From assembly GCA_946699065.1 (NCBI GenBank), contig CAMPDV010000437.1, positions 219,073 through 283,072 of the forward strand: DNA of 64,000 nt, given 5' to 3'. The DNA is from Loxodes magnus. Lineage: Eukaryota > Ciliophora > Karyorelictea > Loxodida > Loxodidae. The notes beneath the pieces were generated by a model. It was not told the origin of the DNA. It saw nothing but the letters and a program-made list of their open reading frames with translations, and searched no databases. Made by a program: the position numbers and the translations under genes. Positions within the stretch are counted from its first letter, which is position 1. Each line of letters begins with the position of its first letter. Shown here one piece after another: positions 13,089 to 26,246 of the stretch.

Positions 13089-14920
13089 TCATGCCAATAT
13101 TTATTAGACACTATCCAGTATTATTTCTTTAAATTTTTCTCTGCTTATACTATTTTAATCATCAAGATCTATTTCTTAAAATATTTCTTACATTTGCATT
13201 TCATCTAATTTGCCTCTAAAAAATTAGTAAAAATGTTTCTTTTAAATTTTGTTCGAATTTTGTGAGTCTAATATTTAAATGACTAAGTCTAATATTTTAT
13301 CTTCAATCAGGAGTTTCTTTCATTATAAGCAAGCTATTAGAAATTTATCCCATTCTAAATATCCACTATTATTAATATCTAATATCTAGAAAATTAGCTT
13401 TACTTCTTCTTTATTTGCCTTGTATTTTTCTATTTATTTGAATGACTTCAATAAATCTTTATTTGAAATTCTTCCATCTTAGTCTTAATCTATTAACTAG
13501 AATCCTTATCTTAAATCATTAAACACTTATGTATCAAGTAGCAAAGATACTATATACCAATAGATAGCTATTGTTAGTTTTTTATTCACTTCAAATTATA
13601 TTAGCTTATCTAAAAATTCTTCTAGTTAATTAGGCTAAACTTTCATTATATCACTGAACCACTTATGTCTTAAACACCTTTTAGCGCTCGGTCTTTATTA
13701 TGGTTCTACTTCCAACATCTTCTAAATCAGGTCTTTTGCGTCTTCTGATATTGAATATCATTTTTCTTATCAAAACTTTACCTTAAACTTTTTTCTATCT
13801 GATTGCGAACTTGAATGCTTTTAGTTCTTACCTACTTAGTCTTCTATATTATACGTTTTGAAAGGAAAAGATCCTACTAATAGTAAGTATAAAATAACGC
13901 CACAACTCCAAATATCACTCTTACATGAATAGTTGCCAGAGCATGTCTCAGGGGATAAATAGAGTAGAGTACCTAATATGTCTTAATTTTCTAGGGACTT
14001 CTGATTTGTTGATAGTCCAAAATCTATAATTTTTACTAGTATTTAATTAGGACTTTCAAAGTTCTAGCATAGTATATTTTCCAGTTTCAAATCTCTATGC
14101 AAAACTTCAATTGAGTGGCAATAAGAAACTCCTTGAAGAATCTATTTCATTATAATTTTGGCTTTCTATTCGCTTATTTGACACTTCTAGTTGATGACTT
14201 TTAAAAGGCTATGTCCTTTTATGAATTCAGTTACAAAGAAAGTTTTATTTTCTTCCTCGAATATTTCATAAAGCTTCATTATATTAGGGTGATTCTAAAA
14301 TTAAAAGTTACTATATTCTTCAGTATTTAGAACTCACTCTAAATTCATTTATCGTTTTTATTAGACTTCATCGTTTTTACGGCAACTTGTTTCTTACTAA
14401 GTTTATTTCTCGCCAGGTAAACCTTTCCATAGCTTCCTCTTCCTATTTGACTTAAGACTTCGTAGTTTTCTGAAAATTTAGTATTATTAATTATTATGAA
14501 ACTTGAGCTGAACAGTTAGATTTTGGCAACTGTTACAGGACTTTGGCTGTCTAATTTTTTTTTCAAAGGAGAATCCGAATTCTCATCTTAGAATAAGTTT
14601 AGCGAATATCTTTTCTTAGAGTACAAGTTTATTTTCTTATCTTTGACTGGTGATTTATCTTTTCCTACTTGTATCTCTGACTTCGAACTTATTTTATATA
14701 TAATGCTACTCTATTTTGAGATTGGATTGCTTGTTTATGGAAGAAAAATGTTTTTATCCTTCAGCTATAAAACTTCCTTAGAAGCCTGGCCTTACTTTTC
14801 AGCAATTTAATTTGTAATTTACTCAACCTGCTACTACTAGCAGATCTACTCAGTTTAAGAGCAACTAAAACAGCTTAATAAGCTTTACGTCTTTAAATTA
14901 GAGCATTTACTATTCCCCAT
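13089..14920 (-). CDS. Calcium-dependent protein kinase, CDPK-A
   Basis: Minus strand, ATG 14920 to TGA 13091-13089, 604 residues after removal of a 17-nt intron (14295-14311). The N-terminus starts MGNSKC and then has a Cys-rich SCFSCS, fitting N-myristoylation plus palmitoylation at a membrane. A polar linker of about 150 residues leads to a Ser/Thr kinase domain: IGRGSYGKV, the VAVK lysine, [11 protein letters not shown] (in IDFGLS), SPE, SDIWSCG. EF-hands follow ([22 protein letters not shown]; weaker C-terminal ones). CDPKs couple calcium binding to kinase activity and are abundant in ciliates. TGA encodes Trp at four sites (for example KWI, EKWYSIS, CLQWK); TGG is used at SDIW, where CDPK-B and -C have TGA. 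No broken motif seen. Confidence 0.9.
14295..14311 (-). other. 17-nt intron in CDPK-A
   Basis: GTAACTTTTAATTTTAG lies between codons, after the ILKNI and before the NHPN motif. It is at exactly the same place as the 17-nt introns of CDPK-B and CDPK-C. Removing it restores the kinase frame. Confidence 0.85.
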
Positions 14921-17900
14921 TTAAGTATTATATTAAATTATTAATTATTTAGTTAGTTTTATAATTCTTACCTAGCTATTTAACATCTAAGCACAAAGCT
15001 AGATTAACTTAAATCCAGTTACTATTATTTTAACACATATAGCATCAATCTAATTTATTCTTTCTTTATTAATGCTTAACTTTGCTTTATCTAATTTTTT
15101 TCCTACAAAATAAAAGTAGATTTGTAAGAGTATAACGGCAGAACTTTCTAGACTGCTCCACTTAATTTTAATAGTTAAGTTCTACGCCTTTTTTTGAGAG
15201 TAATTGTGAAATGTTTATTATGCTCTGATACTAGAAGATAAATGAGAAATATAAGATTTTAGCCACTAATATAAAGCATCCTTTCTATTTTCCTCTCTTT
15301 TTCGACCAATCTTAGTTATGCTAAATAAATACGCTGATCTACCTTAACAGTCTCAGTACTCTTTTGATGTGAAACTTGCTATAGATATAAAATTTAATTT
15401 TATTAGCTTTAATTTTGATAATTTAGGTGTTAGTTATAATCAGTTTTCAGGTGTATGTCTTAGCTATATTACTTAAAACAATATTAAAGCGTTTATATAC
15501 ACTAAGTAGTGTTTATTACTCATATTGGTATTCTAGCTATAATAATTTATTCAAAAAGTAATTAAACTAGATTTAGTTAATGTTTAGATTTTATTCCTAG
15601 CCAGGATGATTAAGTTACCATCTTTATTTATTATATTAGGTTCTACTCTGAACTAGTTATTATTTACTCATTCGAAGGATATTTAACTACTACTGTCCTT
15701 CTCATAGATCTATTCATTAAATTATATGACACCATGTATTAGTATAAGGGGATTCAGTTTTATACTCTTTGCATCTAGAACTTCAATAAGTTAGCTATTT
15801 AAAATTTTAGAGTATGCAGAAGACAATTTTAATTTTTATATCAGTAAGAATACAAAAAAGATAGGAAATGCTTAGAAGAGGCTTAATAGGATGATACTAG
15901 AGATGAATGATGACTAGATATGGCGCTTATTATTAGCATCTTAATCTTGTAAGTTTATAGCCTTTTATTGATTTTCATTATGAGATTTATTTATAAGAGC
16001 TTGTAAGATAGATGCTATATGAGTATAGATTAAGATAACTTCATAAGTTGTGAAGTATGATAGTCGATGATATCTTATTAGATAAGCTTTATCTTTGAAG
16101 ATAGAAGATAAGGAATAGATTTGATTATCTAACTGATAACCTTAAATATTCCTTAGATTTATTTATTATTACCACACTATTGATCATTTGACAAAATTAA
16201 TGCTTCAATAGGAGCTTTATATTTAACGGAATTAGTATCTAAAGAACATCAGACTTATCGATAATTTTGGAATTTGCTTTATAATTCCTTTCTGTAAAAC
16301 TAGAGCTAAGAAGTTTAGAGAAGGTTAGCTAAAAATAAGCTTGAAAGATGTGAAGAGCTCAACTTTGAATCAAAAGCTTTTACATTTTCCTCGACATTTC
16401 GAAACTAATGATACAATAGACAAATAAGTAGGATAATTAAAATCAAATTTTTACTTAATGACAATACAAAACTAAGTAAATAGAAAGAATTCGCATCTAA
16501 ATATTCAGTTTTTGTATACTGAAAACTTGCTAAATTCAAAGATAGTTTTAAAAGTTTTAGAATCTAGCATATAGAAAAGATATTTTTCCAGGTTTAATTT
16601 GAGAAAGAAAATCTAACAAGCACTCAAATATTTTTCTTTATCTCCTAGATTTATACTAACAAAATTTAGATATATATGAGTGAAATTTATGAAGCTAAAG
16701 ATAGTTAATTCTGCATAGCTAGAAATAAATATATAGGAAAGATCTAGATTTTACCCTTTAATAATATCCTTTTTAAAGGCTTTTTGCAAGTCAAAAATAA
16801 AGTAGATGGATATTATTTTGCTTGCTAAGGCTTAGCATTTTTCTTTTGATGTCTTCAAATTAAAAAGTTAAAACTTAATAAATTTTTCCAGTTAAAGCAA
16901 ATTATTAAATCTAAGCTTAGATCATTTCTATTGATAAGAGTATATTAAAAAAGTTAATCTCCAAACACATGAAGATCCTTCTGTAAAATAATGCATTTAA
17001 AAGGTATGATTAAGGAGATTGTCAAATACTTATTATGAAAGCTATCTTGTGCTTTAATCATTCCTTAAAATAAAGCTTTAATTTAAAGCATATAGTCATT
17101 TTTTCCTTTATTTCTAACAATTAGGATTTCTCTTTTGATCTAATTATTGGAAAATGATCTTTTCAAAACTAGTTTTGAACAATTTTTATGAAAAAAGGAC
17201 AAAACTAAAAGACAACAAATCATTTGCTTATAATTAAATATGAAGCTCTAAATAGACTTATAAAGCTGATTATGATAACAAAGATTTTACAGAGTAGTGA
17301 GTTTTGATTACTTTATAATCTCAACTTTATCTCAGACCTTATCTATATGCAATATGTTTATGTAGAGAACTATTTGACCTTAAGTTATATATAACTTTAT
17401 TTATTTATGATTTAATATTTGAAACCTCTTTTATCTGAAAATATCTTTGAAGCATCAATTATTTATTAATTTGTACAGAGAACTCAAATTTTATTATCTT
17501 ACAACCTTATATAATTTAAACTTACCAAATCTTTAATATTCATTCAGTATTCTTATATTATTTGAGTTCTTAGAATAATTATAACTTGTAAGGCTTATAA
17601 ATTTATAAAGCATTTTTAGCTTATGATGAATAAAATAAATCTCGGGTATATAAAACTAAACTTTTTATAAAAATAGGGTTGCTAATATAATTGATTGTTG
17701 TAGAAAGGAAATTGTAGATCTGAAGTTGTATATAAGAATCTCAGAATTTTATATTTTCTTTCCCCTTTTTTAATCTTCGTATCTATTATCTTTCTTCCTC
17801 ATTTTACTACTAAATGAGATAAAACCAGATTAAATCTGATGTTTGCTCAAAAATTATCTCTATATTGATCTAGCTTGATAGAATTATCATCTTTAGTTTG

Positions 17901-20900
17901 AAAGACTCAGAGTATATTTTGGCTGTGGAATCTTATTCTAATTTGAATTTTAAACTAATTTAAAGCTTATAAACTAAGAGCAAATTAATTTAAAGGAGTC
18001 TGCTTTATTATGATAATGATTATTTCTTTTATATATTGTCTAAGTTGCTATCCTTTTATTATAACACAAGCTATCTAAAGTCATATTTTGACTTGTTTAC
18101 TTATCATGAAACTGTATTCTTTAATATTGATTTTCTTAAGATTTCATGCTTTTAAAAATACCAATTATATCATAAGACAATCATAAATAAGTTAGAACTG
18201 TTTGCTAGCACTTTTTCTATTATTATAGAGTTAAGGATTTAGGTAAATTTACGACTGATTATACTAAGCATTTAGTACTCTAGTTTGCTTGCTAGTGAAG
18301 TCTAGATTTTTTCTATAAGTTTAAGAAAACCTCAAATTTATATTCTTTTTATCTGTGTAACTATCTAAATTTAGAAGCGGTTCTAGCACCTTTTATAATT
18401 AATATATAAAATACTTGCTAGAAAATTATTAAAATGAAAAAGGTTTTTAAAGTTTAAAGGGTAGTATTATAAAATTCAGCTTTAAAGCAAGCTTTGAGAA
18501 ATAAAAATTTGAAACTTCTAATTTTTTAATGTAAAAGTCTTTTAGTCACGTAGACTCAGATTTCTTATCCTTTAATTTTAAAGAAAATTTGAATGAAAAA
18601 AGCATTTTTTCATTCTCTTTAGCTTATAAAATTTAGCCTACTTATTTAAATTTAATTAAGTATGTAAAAAATTTATAAAAATTCAGTATAAAACAACCTA
18701 ATATCATTTATAATAAAGAGCTAGTTGATAAGTTATATTCCATAGAGAAAAATAAGTATTTTGCTAAGTAGTCTTTATATCAAAAATGCTTTACTAAAAA
18801 AAGTGTTAGAATAACCTGATTGATATCAAGTGGGAAATAAAAATAAGCTTTCACTTTATTACAACAAAAGATAAAATGCTTGCACTTTCTTAAAGATTAT
18901 TCAATCTTGAAAATAATAAAATTAAAAATTGCGATTTAAGAGAAGTCTTATATAAATATGATATTCTTTGATTTTAAAAGAAATCGGGGATTAAAATTTG
19001 TATTTTTAATTATAAAATACCTTCAGTTACATAATCATAAAAAATCTTTGTCCTTCACTTTTTATTATTTTAAATGATGCATTCAAAATAACGATTTAAG
19101 TTTTATCAGAAATTTTTATAAGCAAAAAAGGATCTATTAAACTACTAATTTGATTCTCAGGTTTTAAAGGTTTCACTGCTTTTTAGTTTTATGAACTAAG
19201 TGTAATTTTTTTTAATTCTTGCTTTAAAATTTTTAATTTATGTTTGCTATATTTCGAATATTATTGCAATTATTCAAATTTTTGTGATTTCCAGGTTTTT
19301 TTATTTATCTCGTTCTTTCACATCTTTAATCAACTTTTTACTAATTTTGCTTACCTCTTTAAAAATATATTTCCATTAGATTTTTAAGTTTAGATTTTTA
19401 TTTGTTTCTTGCTTTTAATACTTAAGAAATCAGCCTAAGATTTTTATCAAGCATTTATAGTTAGAATTTTATGTTACCAATAATTTAAAAGGCATAATAT
19501 TTTTCTGATATCTCTTTTTTACCTTGCTTTATCTATTTTTCTTTAATAAGATAAATTCTTTCAGATTTTTAAATTTGTCTCATAAAGTTTTAAATTCCTT
19601 ATATATTCAGAATCTGTCCTAAATTTTCAACCGAGCTTTGATTCTTATATATGACTTTTCGATTAAATTCTACCAATCACAATTACCAAATTATTAGCCC
19701 CCTTATTTTAATTTTTTTCGTTGATATCTCTCAGTATATAAGTCATATTGGGGTATCTTTCTCTTAATTATTCGTAATATCTAAAGAAACCTTTTATGAA
19801 TGATGCTTGCCCTAAAAAATGAGGTTTATAAATTATTAACTAAGAGCTTAAAACTAGACAATATAAAAATGAGACTAAATTTAAAAAAATGACTTATATA
19901 ACAACAAGTAAAGAATTAATAAAAGAATAAAAATTAATTTATAGACTAAGAACGCAATTAATATTTTTTAAAGCTGATCTCTCAGAAAGACATATTGATT
20001 AAGAGTAGATACTATGCATTTGTTATCCATAAGAAAAATTTGAACACGTCTTTGATTGCTAGTATTGCAGATAAATTATATAGGAAAACAGTCTTCAGAT
20101 ACAAGAAAAATTATAAAACTTACACATAAACATAAATCTGAAAAGAAGGAAATAATAAATATACAATAAACAATGAAACTAATAAAAAATAGAGAAAAAT
20201 TTAAAAGAAATGGTAGAATATAATCAAATATTAATAAATTAAGAAACAAAAAAGAATAAATAAATCCTAGAAGATATTGATCTTAAGATTAAAAAAACAT
20301 GGTCTAGCATAAAACAAAAACATTAACAAATAACTTGATTCTAAGAATGTTTGAGGGGAAAATAAATCCATTAGTAATATTTGAATAAAGAAGATTTAAA
20401 ATAATTATTTTTAGAATGAACAAAGATACAAGAAGAAGAGAAACTAAACTAAAAAAAATCAAATAAAAACAATAATGAAGACCTAAGAGTTTCAGAATGA
20501 GAGTGATTCATAAAAATTATTTGATTAAGCTGAAAGGCGAATATTATTTAATTTAATTTAATTTAAGAGCTTAAAATAATCTATCTTCTCACCTTTTTAA
20601 TAAAATCCTTTTACTATATTCATTATTCAAAATTTCATATTAAAGCGTCCAAAAACACTGAACTTTCTTGATATTAAGTAATATAATAAATTTTTATTTG
20701 ATTTCTAAGTATAAATTATTTCATAGATATTAATAAAACCAAACCTTTGCTAATTTTTTTCAAAATGCTTATCTAATTAAGCAAATATATGAATAAGCTA
20801 TTAAAAAGAGATGATTAAGCTTTCTATAACTTTTAATAATTTGAAGAAGGAAATTTAAATGAAAGCCTATAAAAACTCATGTATATCTTTACTCTGTCTT

Positions 20901-21204
20901 TGAAGATATCAGATAATTGGTAAGATATTGTTAAATATTATCGTATCATTTCAATAGTTTTTGATCTCTTTAAGCTAATTACCATTTGCTAGAAATATTT
21001 GCTTCAGGTATCTTTCTTAACAATTATATTTAATTTAAATATTATAATATCTTATTCCCTTTATTTAAAGGAAGTTATAAAGTGTTATATATGATAGTTG
21101 ATATAAGTTTCTTTGATTAAGAAGATTATAGTTAGTAAAGAAATTTTATTTCTTTATTTTAAGTTAAAATAAAATATTTATACAACTTTCAGTTCAAATT
21201 AACT
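14921..21204. other. Long unresolved region with coding-like minus-strand segments
   Basis: No complete gene could be assembled. On the minus strand, 15000-17200 gives leucine-rich pieces (SLNFLALVLQKGIIKQIPKL; KLSKLKLIKLNFISI) that recall the F-box/LRR family, in changing frames. About 17300-19780 gives lysine/glutamine-rich coding-like segments (KHKLKILKQELKK; AKENEKMLFSFKFSLKLK) with several frame changes. These may be one or two decayed genes, or multi-intron genes. From 20686 onward the sequence belongs to the right inverted-repeat arm. Confidence 0.3.
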
Positions 21205-23190
21205 TCACTCAAAATAAATTTCCGTTTTTTCTATTTCTTTTTAGTAAACTCCAATGTTTATCTTTTTAAATTTATTCTTAATTTCTTTAATTCACTCCTA
21301 GCTAATTGATGAGCACATATATAAGTCTAAAGATCTTAAGTTATTATAAATAGGACAAACTAGGCCTTATTCATCTTTTAAAGGAAATCCATTTTCAGTA
21401 ATATCTTTATTTTGACTTAAATCCAACTTGTTAAGAAACTTGCAGTTTTATATTAACTATGCTACTTATGAATCCTTTAGAGAGAAAAATCTTAAGCTTA
21501 ACTATTTTAGTCTTTATATTCTAACTATATCTTAGATTCAGTTTTCTCCATCTACTTTACATTCTTCTAAAACTTCTAATTATTGACAGTTCTAGCTCAG
21601 AATTTCTAGAGTCTCTTTCTTAATTTCCTTAATAGCTTTTAACTCAATATGCTTAAGCAATTTACAATTTTAAAAAATGAATCTAAGTGTCTCATCTTTT
21701 ATGCAATTAATGCTTTAGATTGTTATTTACTCATACTTAACTCCATAAACTCCTATCTTTTAAAGTGTTTCATTTGTAATTTACTTTAGCTCTGATAATC
21801 ATAGCTTTTATAACCCAGGTGTATTTTTAAGCAAGAGACTCAAGTTATCATCGTTAAAGAAAGGGCAGTTCTTAATCCTTACAAAAGTCAGCTTGGTCCA
21901 TTATTTTGAGAAGAAATGAGTAAAGGAGTTGTTACTGAAGTTGGCTATTCAAATTGAAAGGTATTCTAAATTTCTATTTCTAAGTGTTTATAAAATATTA
22001 TCTGAAGAACTCTAAACTCTAAATAAATCGATAACCTTTAAGTTAGTGCATAAATCTATAAATTAATCAACTTCTTGGTTTCGGTTTATTTCTATGTTTT
22101 CAATTAAGTTTCCTTTTACCTCTAGAAATTGTCTTATATACCTATAGTCTACTTCTTTACTTTTAATGACTAGAGTCTTTAAATTTAAATTCTAGCAATA
22201 ATCTACCAGAAACTTACCTTTAACCTGTTTGATTTAATACAGCTAAAGAAATTCAAGTTTTGATACATTTTCTATGAACTGAAATTATTAGTCTTGTAAA
22301 ATGAATTCTGAAAGTGTTAACTTTTATAAGTTCTAGCATAGTAAAATATCAGGCAGAGTAACACTAGAAGGTCAATTATGAATTTAGATTTCTTATATTC
22401 TAACTGGCTTGCTTTGGCTTTAATTGTTCTGATTGAATAAAATACACTTATTAAACATTAGCTGGATTTATGTACACAAACTGTCTTTTAACTATCCAGC
22501 ATTTATTAATATTTGGGACACATTTGAGTGAGCAATCTATCTGAAAATTCATTCAAATTTATTTTAAGTATTCTAATAATTAACCTTTCTACTCTTCTGT
22601 ATCTTGAGTCTTTTAAAATTGTAGCAAAATTGATTAAGATATTTGCTTTATTATTGGAGTCTGCAAATATCCCTTTTCTTTAAGAACTAGAATATTTGAT
22701 TAAGTATGTTTTTATTCTTTCAAATGTAGGTTTGTTGAACATTGTGCTTACTTTAATCTTATGTTTGTATAATTTCTTAACTACATTGAATTAAGTTGCT
22801 ATCAGTTAATTTCACATCTTAGTGGCATTTCTACCATTTTAATTTATTCTCAGGATCCCTATATAAATCAAAGCATCCTTAGCAGATATAATCTCCACAT
22901 TATAGTATATATAGGCACCTTTCTCTAGACCTACTACAAAAGTTGCAAATCTACTATGTAGGTAAATTCATTTTTCTAATTATTTTAGTTTTCTTAGATT
23001 TAATCTATAAATCTGTTTAAAAATAAGAAAATAGTTAGATTAAGTTTAAGTGAGGATATTAATAAATTATCAGATTTAAAAAGGAAACAAATAGCTTAGC
23101 TTATGATTCAATGAAAGGCTCACTGCAATTATTTTTAAGTTTGTAGTCTATTGTTAATACTTAAAAAAAGTTGGTTTTAAACGGAGATAT
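20686..23190. repeat. Right arm of the 2.5-kb inverted repeat
   Basis: Reverse complement of 1-2505, including the complete F-box/LRR gene. From 21208 rightwards it is also the left part of the 11.15-kb direct duplication, so this locus exists three times in the window. Confidence 0.93.
21205..22971 (-). CDS. Zinc-finger / F-box / leucine-rich repeat protein, copy 2
   Basis: Exact inverted counterpart of the gene at 220-1986: ATG 22971-22969, TGA 21207-21205, 588 residues, no intron. It has the same Cys cluster (residues 9-33), F-box (about 88-120) and LRR array, and seven TGA-encoded Trp. It probably acts as an SCF-type ubiquitin-ligase adaptor, by architecture only. It is transcribed away from CDPK-B1. 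The stop codon coincides with the edge of the direct duplication, so this copy keeps the original stop while copy 3 has lost it. Confidence 0.8.
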
Positions 23191-25479
23191 TTATGATATC
23201 TTAGATGAACGAAACTTATCATTTCAGTTATTGATTTAAAAGAAATAATTAGCAAAGAAGATTTCAAAGGAAATTGAAAAATATATTCAGTCAGAGTGGA
23301 CTATAGGGTGCTTTGTAGATTGTTAGAATTAACTAAAGACAAGAGAGTTATTTTGAAAATTATTACATCTTTTAGAAAGAACTTAGTACTATTTAAAAAT
23401 GATTTATTTTAAATGTTGTAGTCGCTTAATGGTAAGCTTGCTCAATCGGTAAAAAATGAAAAATAAATATAATAAACAGCGATATAAAAACTTCTATCGG
23501 AATGAATGAAGAATATAAATAGAAAAGCAGCACAATCTTCAAAATTGAATGCTTCTATTTCTAAACAATTAGGAAATGTTTAAGTTACAATTATAAGTTG
23601 CTTAAACAAACATTAAGATTAGAAGTTATATCTTAATTTATTTAAAGACTCATATGATTATCATATTGTTAACAATATCTCTTTAAAATAGAAATCAAAT
23701 TAGAAATTTTCTAGTTTCATAAATTAAAAACAGCCACCATAGTTAAAAATAAGTGACTTGTCATAATATTTATCCTTTCAACTTCTAAATTTACCTAATT
23801 ATAGTAATCCTTAAATCTAAAATTTCCAATCCTAGTAATTATTTTTTTAATTGATAACTATTAATCTTAACTTAAGCAGAAGATATACCAAAAAGATTAA
23901 AAACCTTCTTTCCCACCCATTTTATCATTTTAAAAAGTATTTTCATTTATAAACAAGAAGATAGCTATTAATGATCGAAACTTTAAATCAACTTAAGTTT
24001 CTGCTATCGTTATAGACTTTTTCACTTCTTTCAAAAATAATAAATTTGACTTAATATAATTTTAAGATTAAGGATTGCTTTATTATTGAAAAGCTAGTCT
24101 AAGAGATTATTATAAACGTAGAACTAAAATTAAAAGCAGAGTATTCTTAATACATATTAGTAAGGGCTTTGCTAAGCATTCTAATCATTTTTAGAATTTA
24201 AAATTTCTATTATGCTAAGAAGATTGAACTTGAACATTATGAATCATGCTTACTAAACTTAAATTTTCAGTGCTAATAACCTAGAGCAAAAGGTTGATTT
24301 TGCTTCATTAGCAGATCCCTCTATTTCTTCTTAATTTCTCTCCATAATGATACTTTCCTCTTGCCTTCCCTTTTTTAATTATCTTCTTAAATCCTTTGAT
24401 AAACAAGGTTAGAAGTAATAAAAATGACTAGTACAATAAATTTAGAATTAGTAAGGCAAAAATTTAAATTTAAAGTGATGAGTTAAATTTTATTAGACTA
24501 TGAGATGTAAATTAAATGGCTTTATATAAAGTGGTTTTAATAATGATTAGTAGGATATCAAAAACAAATGAACGTTTGCTTCATAATCTAGAAAGAAATT
24601 CCTTTAAATAGACTGCAAAGAGGAACTATGAATATTAAGTAGTTTAAGAGCCTTATAATATAATGCAGGATACAATCGAAAATTTACTATTCTCAGAATT
24701 GAAGTTAAAATAATTAAAGATTAATTATAATATAGCAACTTATGGAAATTAAAGAAAGGAAGTTGGCAGAAATATGATAAATGTTGCATAATATCTACTT
24801 GTATTAAATTAGCAAATATCAAAGAGATATTAAATTTGCTTAACTAAGAACAAATTTCAACTCCTTACGCACAATTTTTTTAAATTTTATGAATGTTGAA
24901 ATTTTTTTCCGTTCTTAAAACCATAAAAGCATTAAGAATATTTCTTATTCTCTTAAAATGTTTAGAATAAATGGTCCAATGTGAATATATCATATATCTA
25001 AGAAGCTATTCCTTCTAGTTTAAAAAAGTATCTATATGTTTACCAAAAAACAAGGAATTAAGGAGAAACATTTTGCTCTTTCAAAATAGATTAGTAAACG
25101 ATAGAGATGGGAACTATTTTAAGTTCCTTTTAAACTCGAGTGATACATTTATCAAACTCTAGTAGGCTTTTTTAAAGATAATATAATTGAATCCTTTAAG
25201 AATAATTTAAGTCTTATAAAAAGGAGATTAATTGAGGTCTTAGCCTGATAATGTTTTAAATAGCTAAATTATGTAGCTTTTAGATAATTATTCTCTCAAA
25301 TTAAAAAAATCAGCATTAGTCAATCTCAGTTTAAGCAGTGCATTAAGATATTAAAATTTGTTCTGTTTGTCTTCGCAAAAGCATAATTAGAGTTTTTTTC
25401 TAGTATAGGAATCAGATTTATAAGCATAAGTAATGAAAATTAAATAATATTAACTTAATTTTACTGTTAAAAAACAGGT
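22972..25479. other. Upstream region of F-box/LRR copy 2, unresolved
   Basis: No confident gene. From an ATG at about 24424 one plus-strand frame reads long with roughly chance numbers of TGA, but copy 3 has a one-base insertion near 46452 that shifts it. It is therefore either non-coding or carries an error in one copy. Confidence 0.3.
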
Positions 25480-26200
25480 AAGAAGAGATTTTAAATCTAG
25501 AGTCTAACTTAGAAGGTAAATTAAGAAATGCTTTAGAAGAAATAAATGAACTGAAGAATGAAATAGAAGTACTAGCTAACTTATGAAATCTACTAGACTT
25601 ATATTAAGCATCTGCTACTTCTACAGATTTATAAGTATATTCATCCAAATATTGCTTAAAGAGATGTAAGATGCTAGAAAGTAAGGATAATGCTAAAGGG
25701 TATAATTAAAGTTAAAGCAAATTAATAGAAAATTTGACTTTCTTAATAAGCAGGAATTGATTAGTCGTAAAATAAAGCAGCTTAGCATACTAAGATATTT
25801 ATAATTTGTCACCTCAACTTAAATAGTTATAGGTCGCTTATTTTACGAATATTTAAATGTTCAAATTTACCATTTTCATTGGAAAATTGGTTATAAGCTT
25901 AGTTATTAAAATCATTTTAAGAATTAAACTTCAACGAACTTTAAGTTCAGCAAACTTTAAAAAAGTCATCAAATTTCATTAACTAATAATCTTAAAAAAG
26001 CATTTCTAAGATAAAAAATAAGTGTATACATTTAATAGAGAAAAAGATATATTATACTAGCACTTAAAGGCAAAATTCCTCATAAATGCTTAACATTTCT
26101 AGGAGAGATGAAAATTAAGTAAATAGCAGTACTTACGACAGCAAAATTCTATTTAGAATAAATAAAAAAAGAGCAAACTTAATGTAGTTACATTTTAAAA
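25480..26200 (+). CDS. Coiled-coil coding stretch upstream of CDPK-B1
   Basis: The plus strand reads a clear heptad-repeat segment (EEILNLESNLEGKLRNALE, INELKNEIEVLANL), then KQELISRKIKQLSILRYL in a second frame, and a polar stretch (NSSQMLNISRRDENQVNS) in a third. Tiny introns like those of the neighbouring genes are the likely cause, but I could not place them all. Differences between this and the second copy include GGA/GGG and TAA/TAG changes that would be silent in these frames. The start and stop are not defined. It ends just before CDPK-B1, in the same direction. No family recognised. Confidence 0.38.
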
Positions 26201-26246
26201 GATGTGTATTAAAAAATTAATTAAATAACTATTTATTTAGATAAAG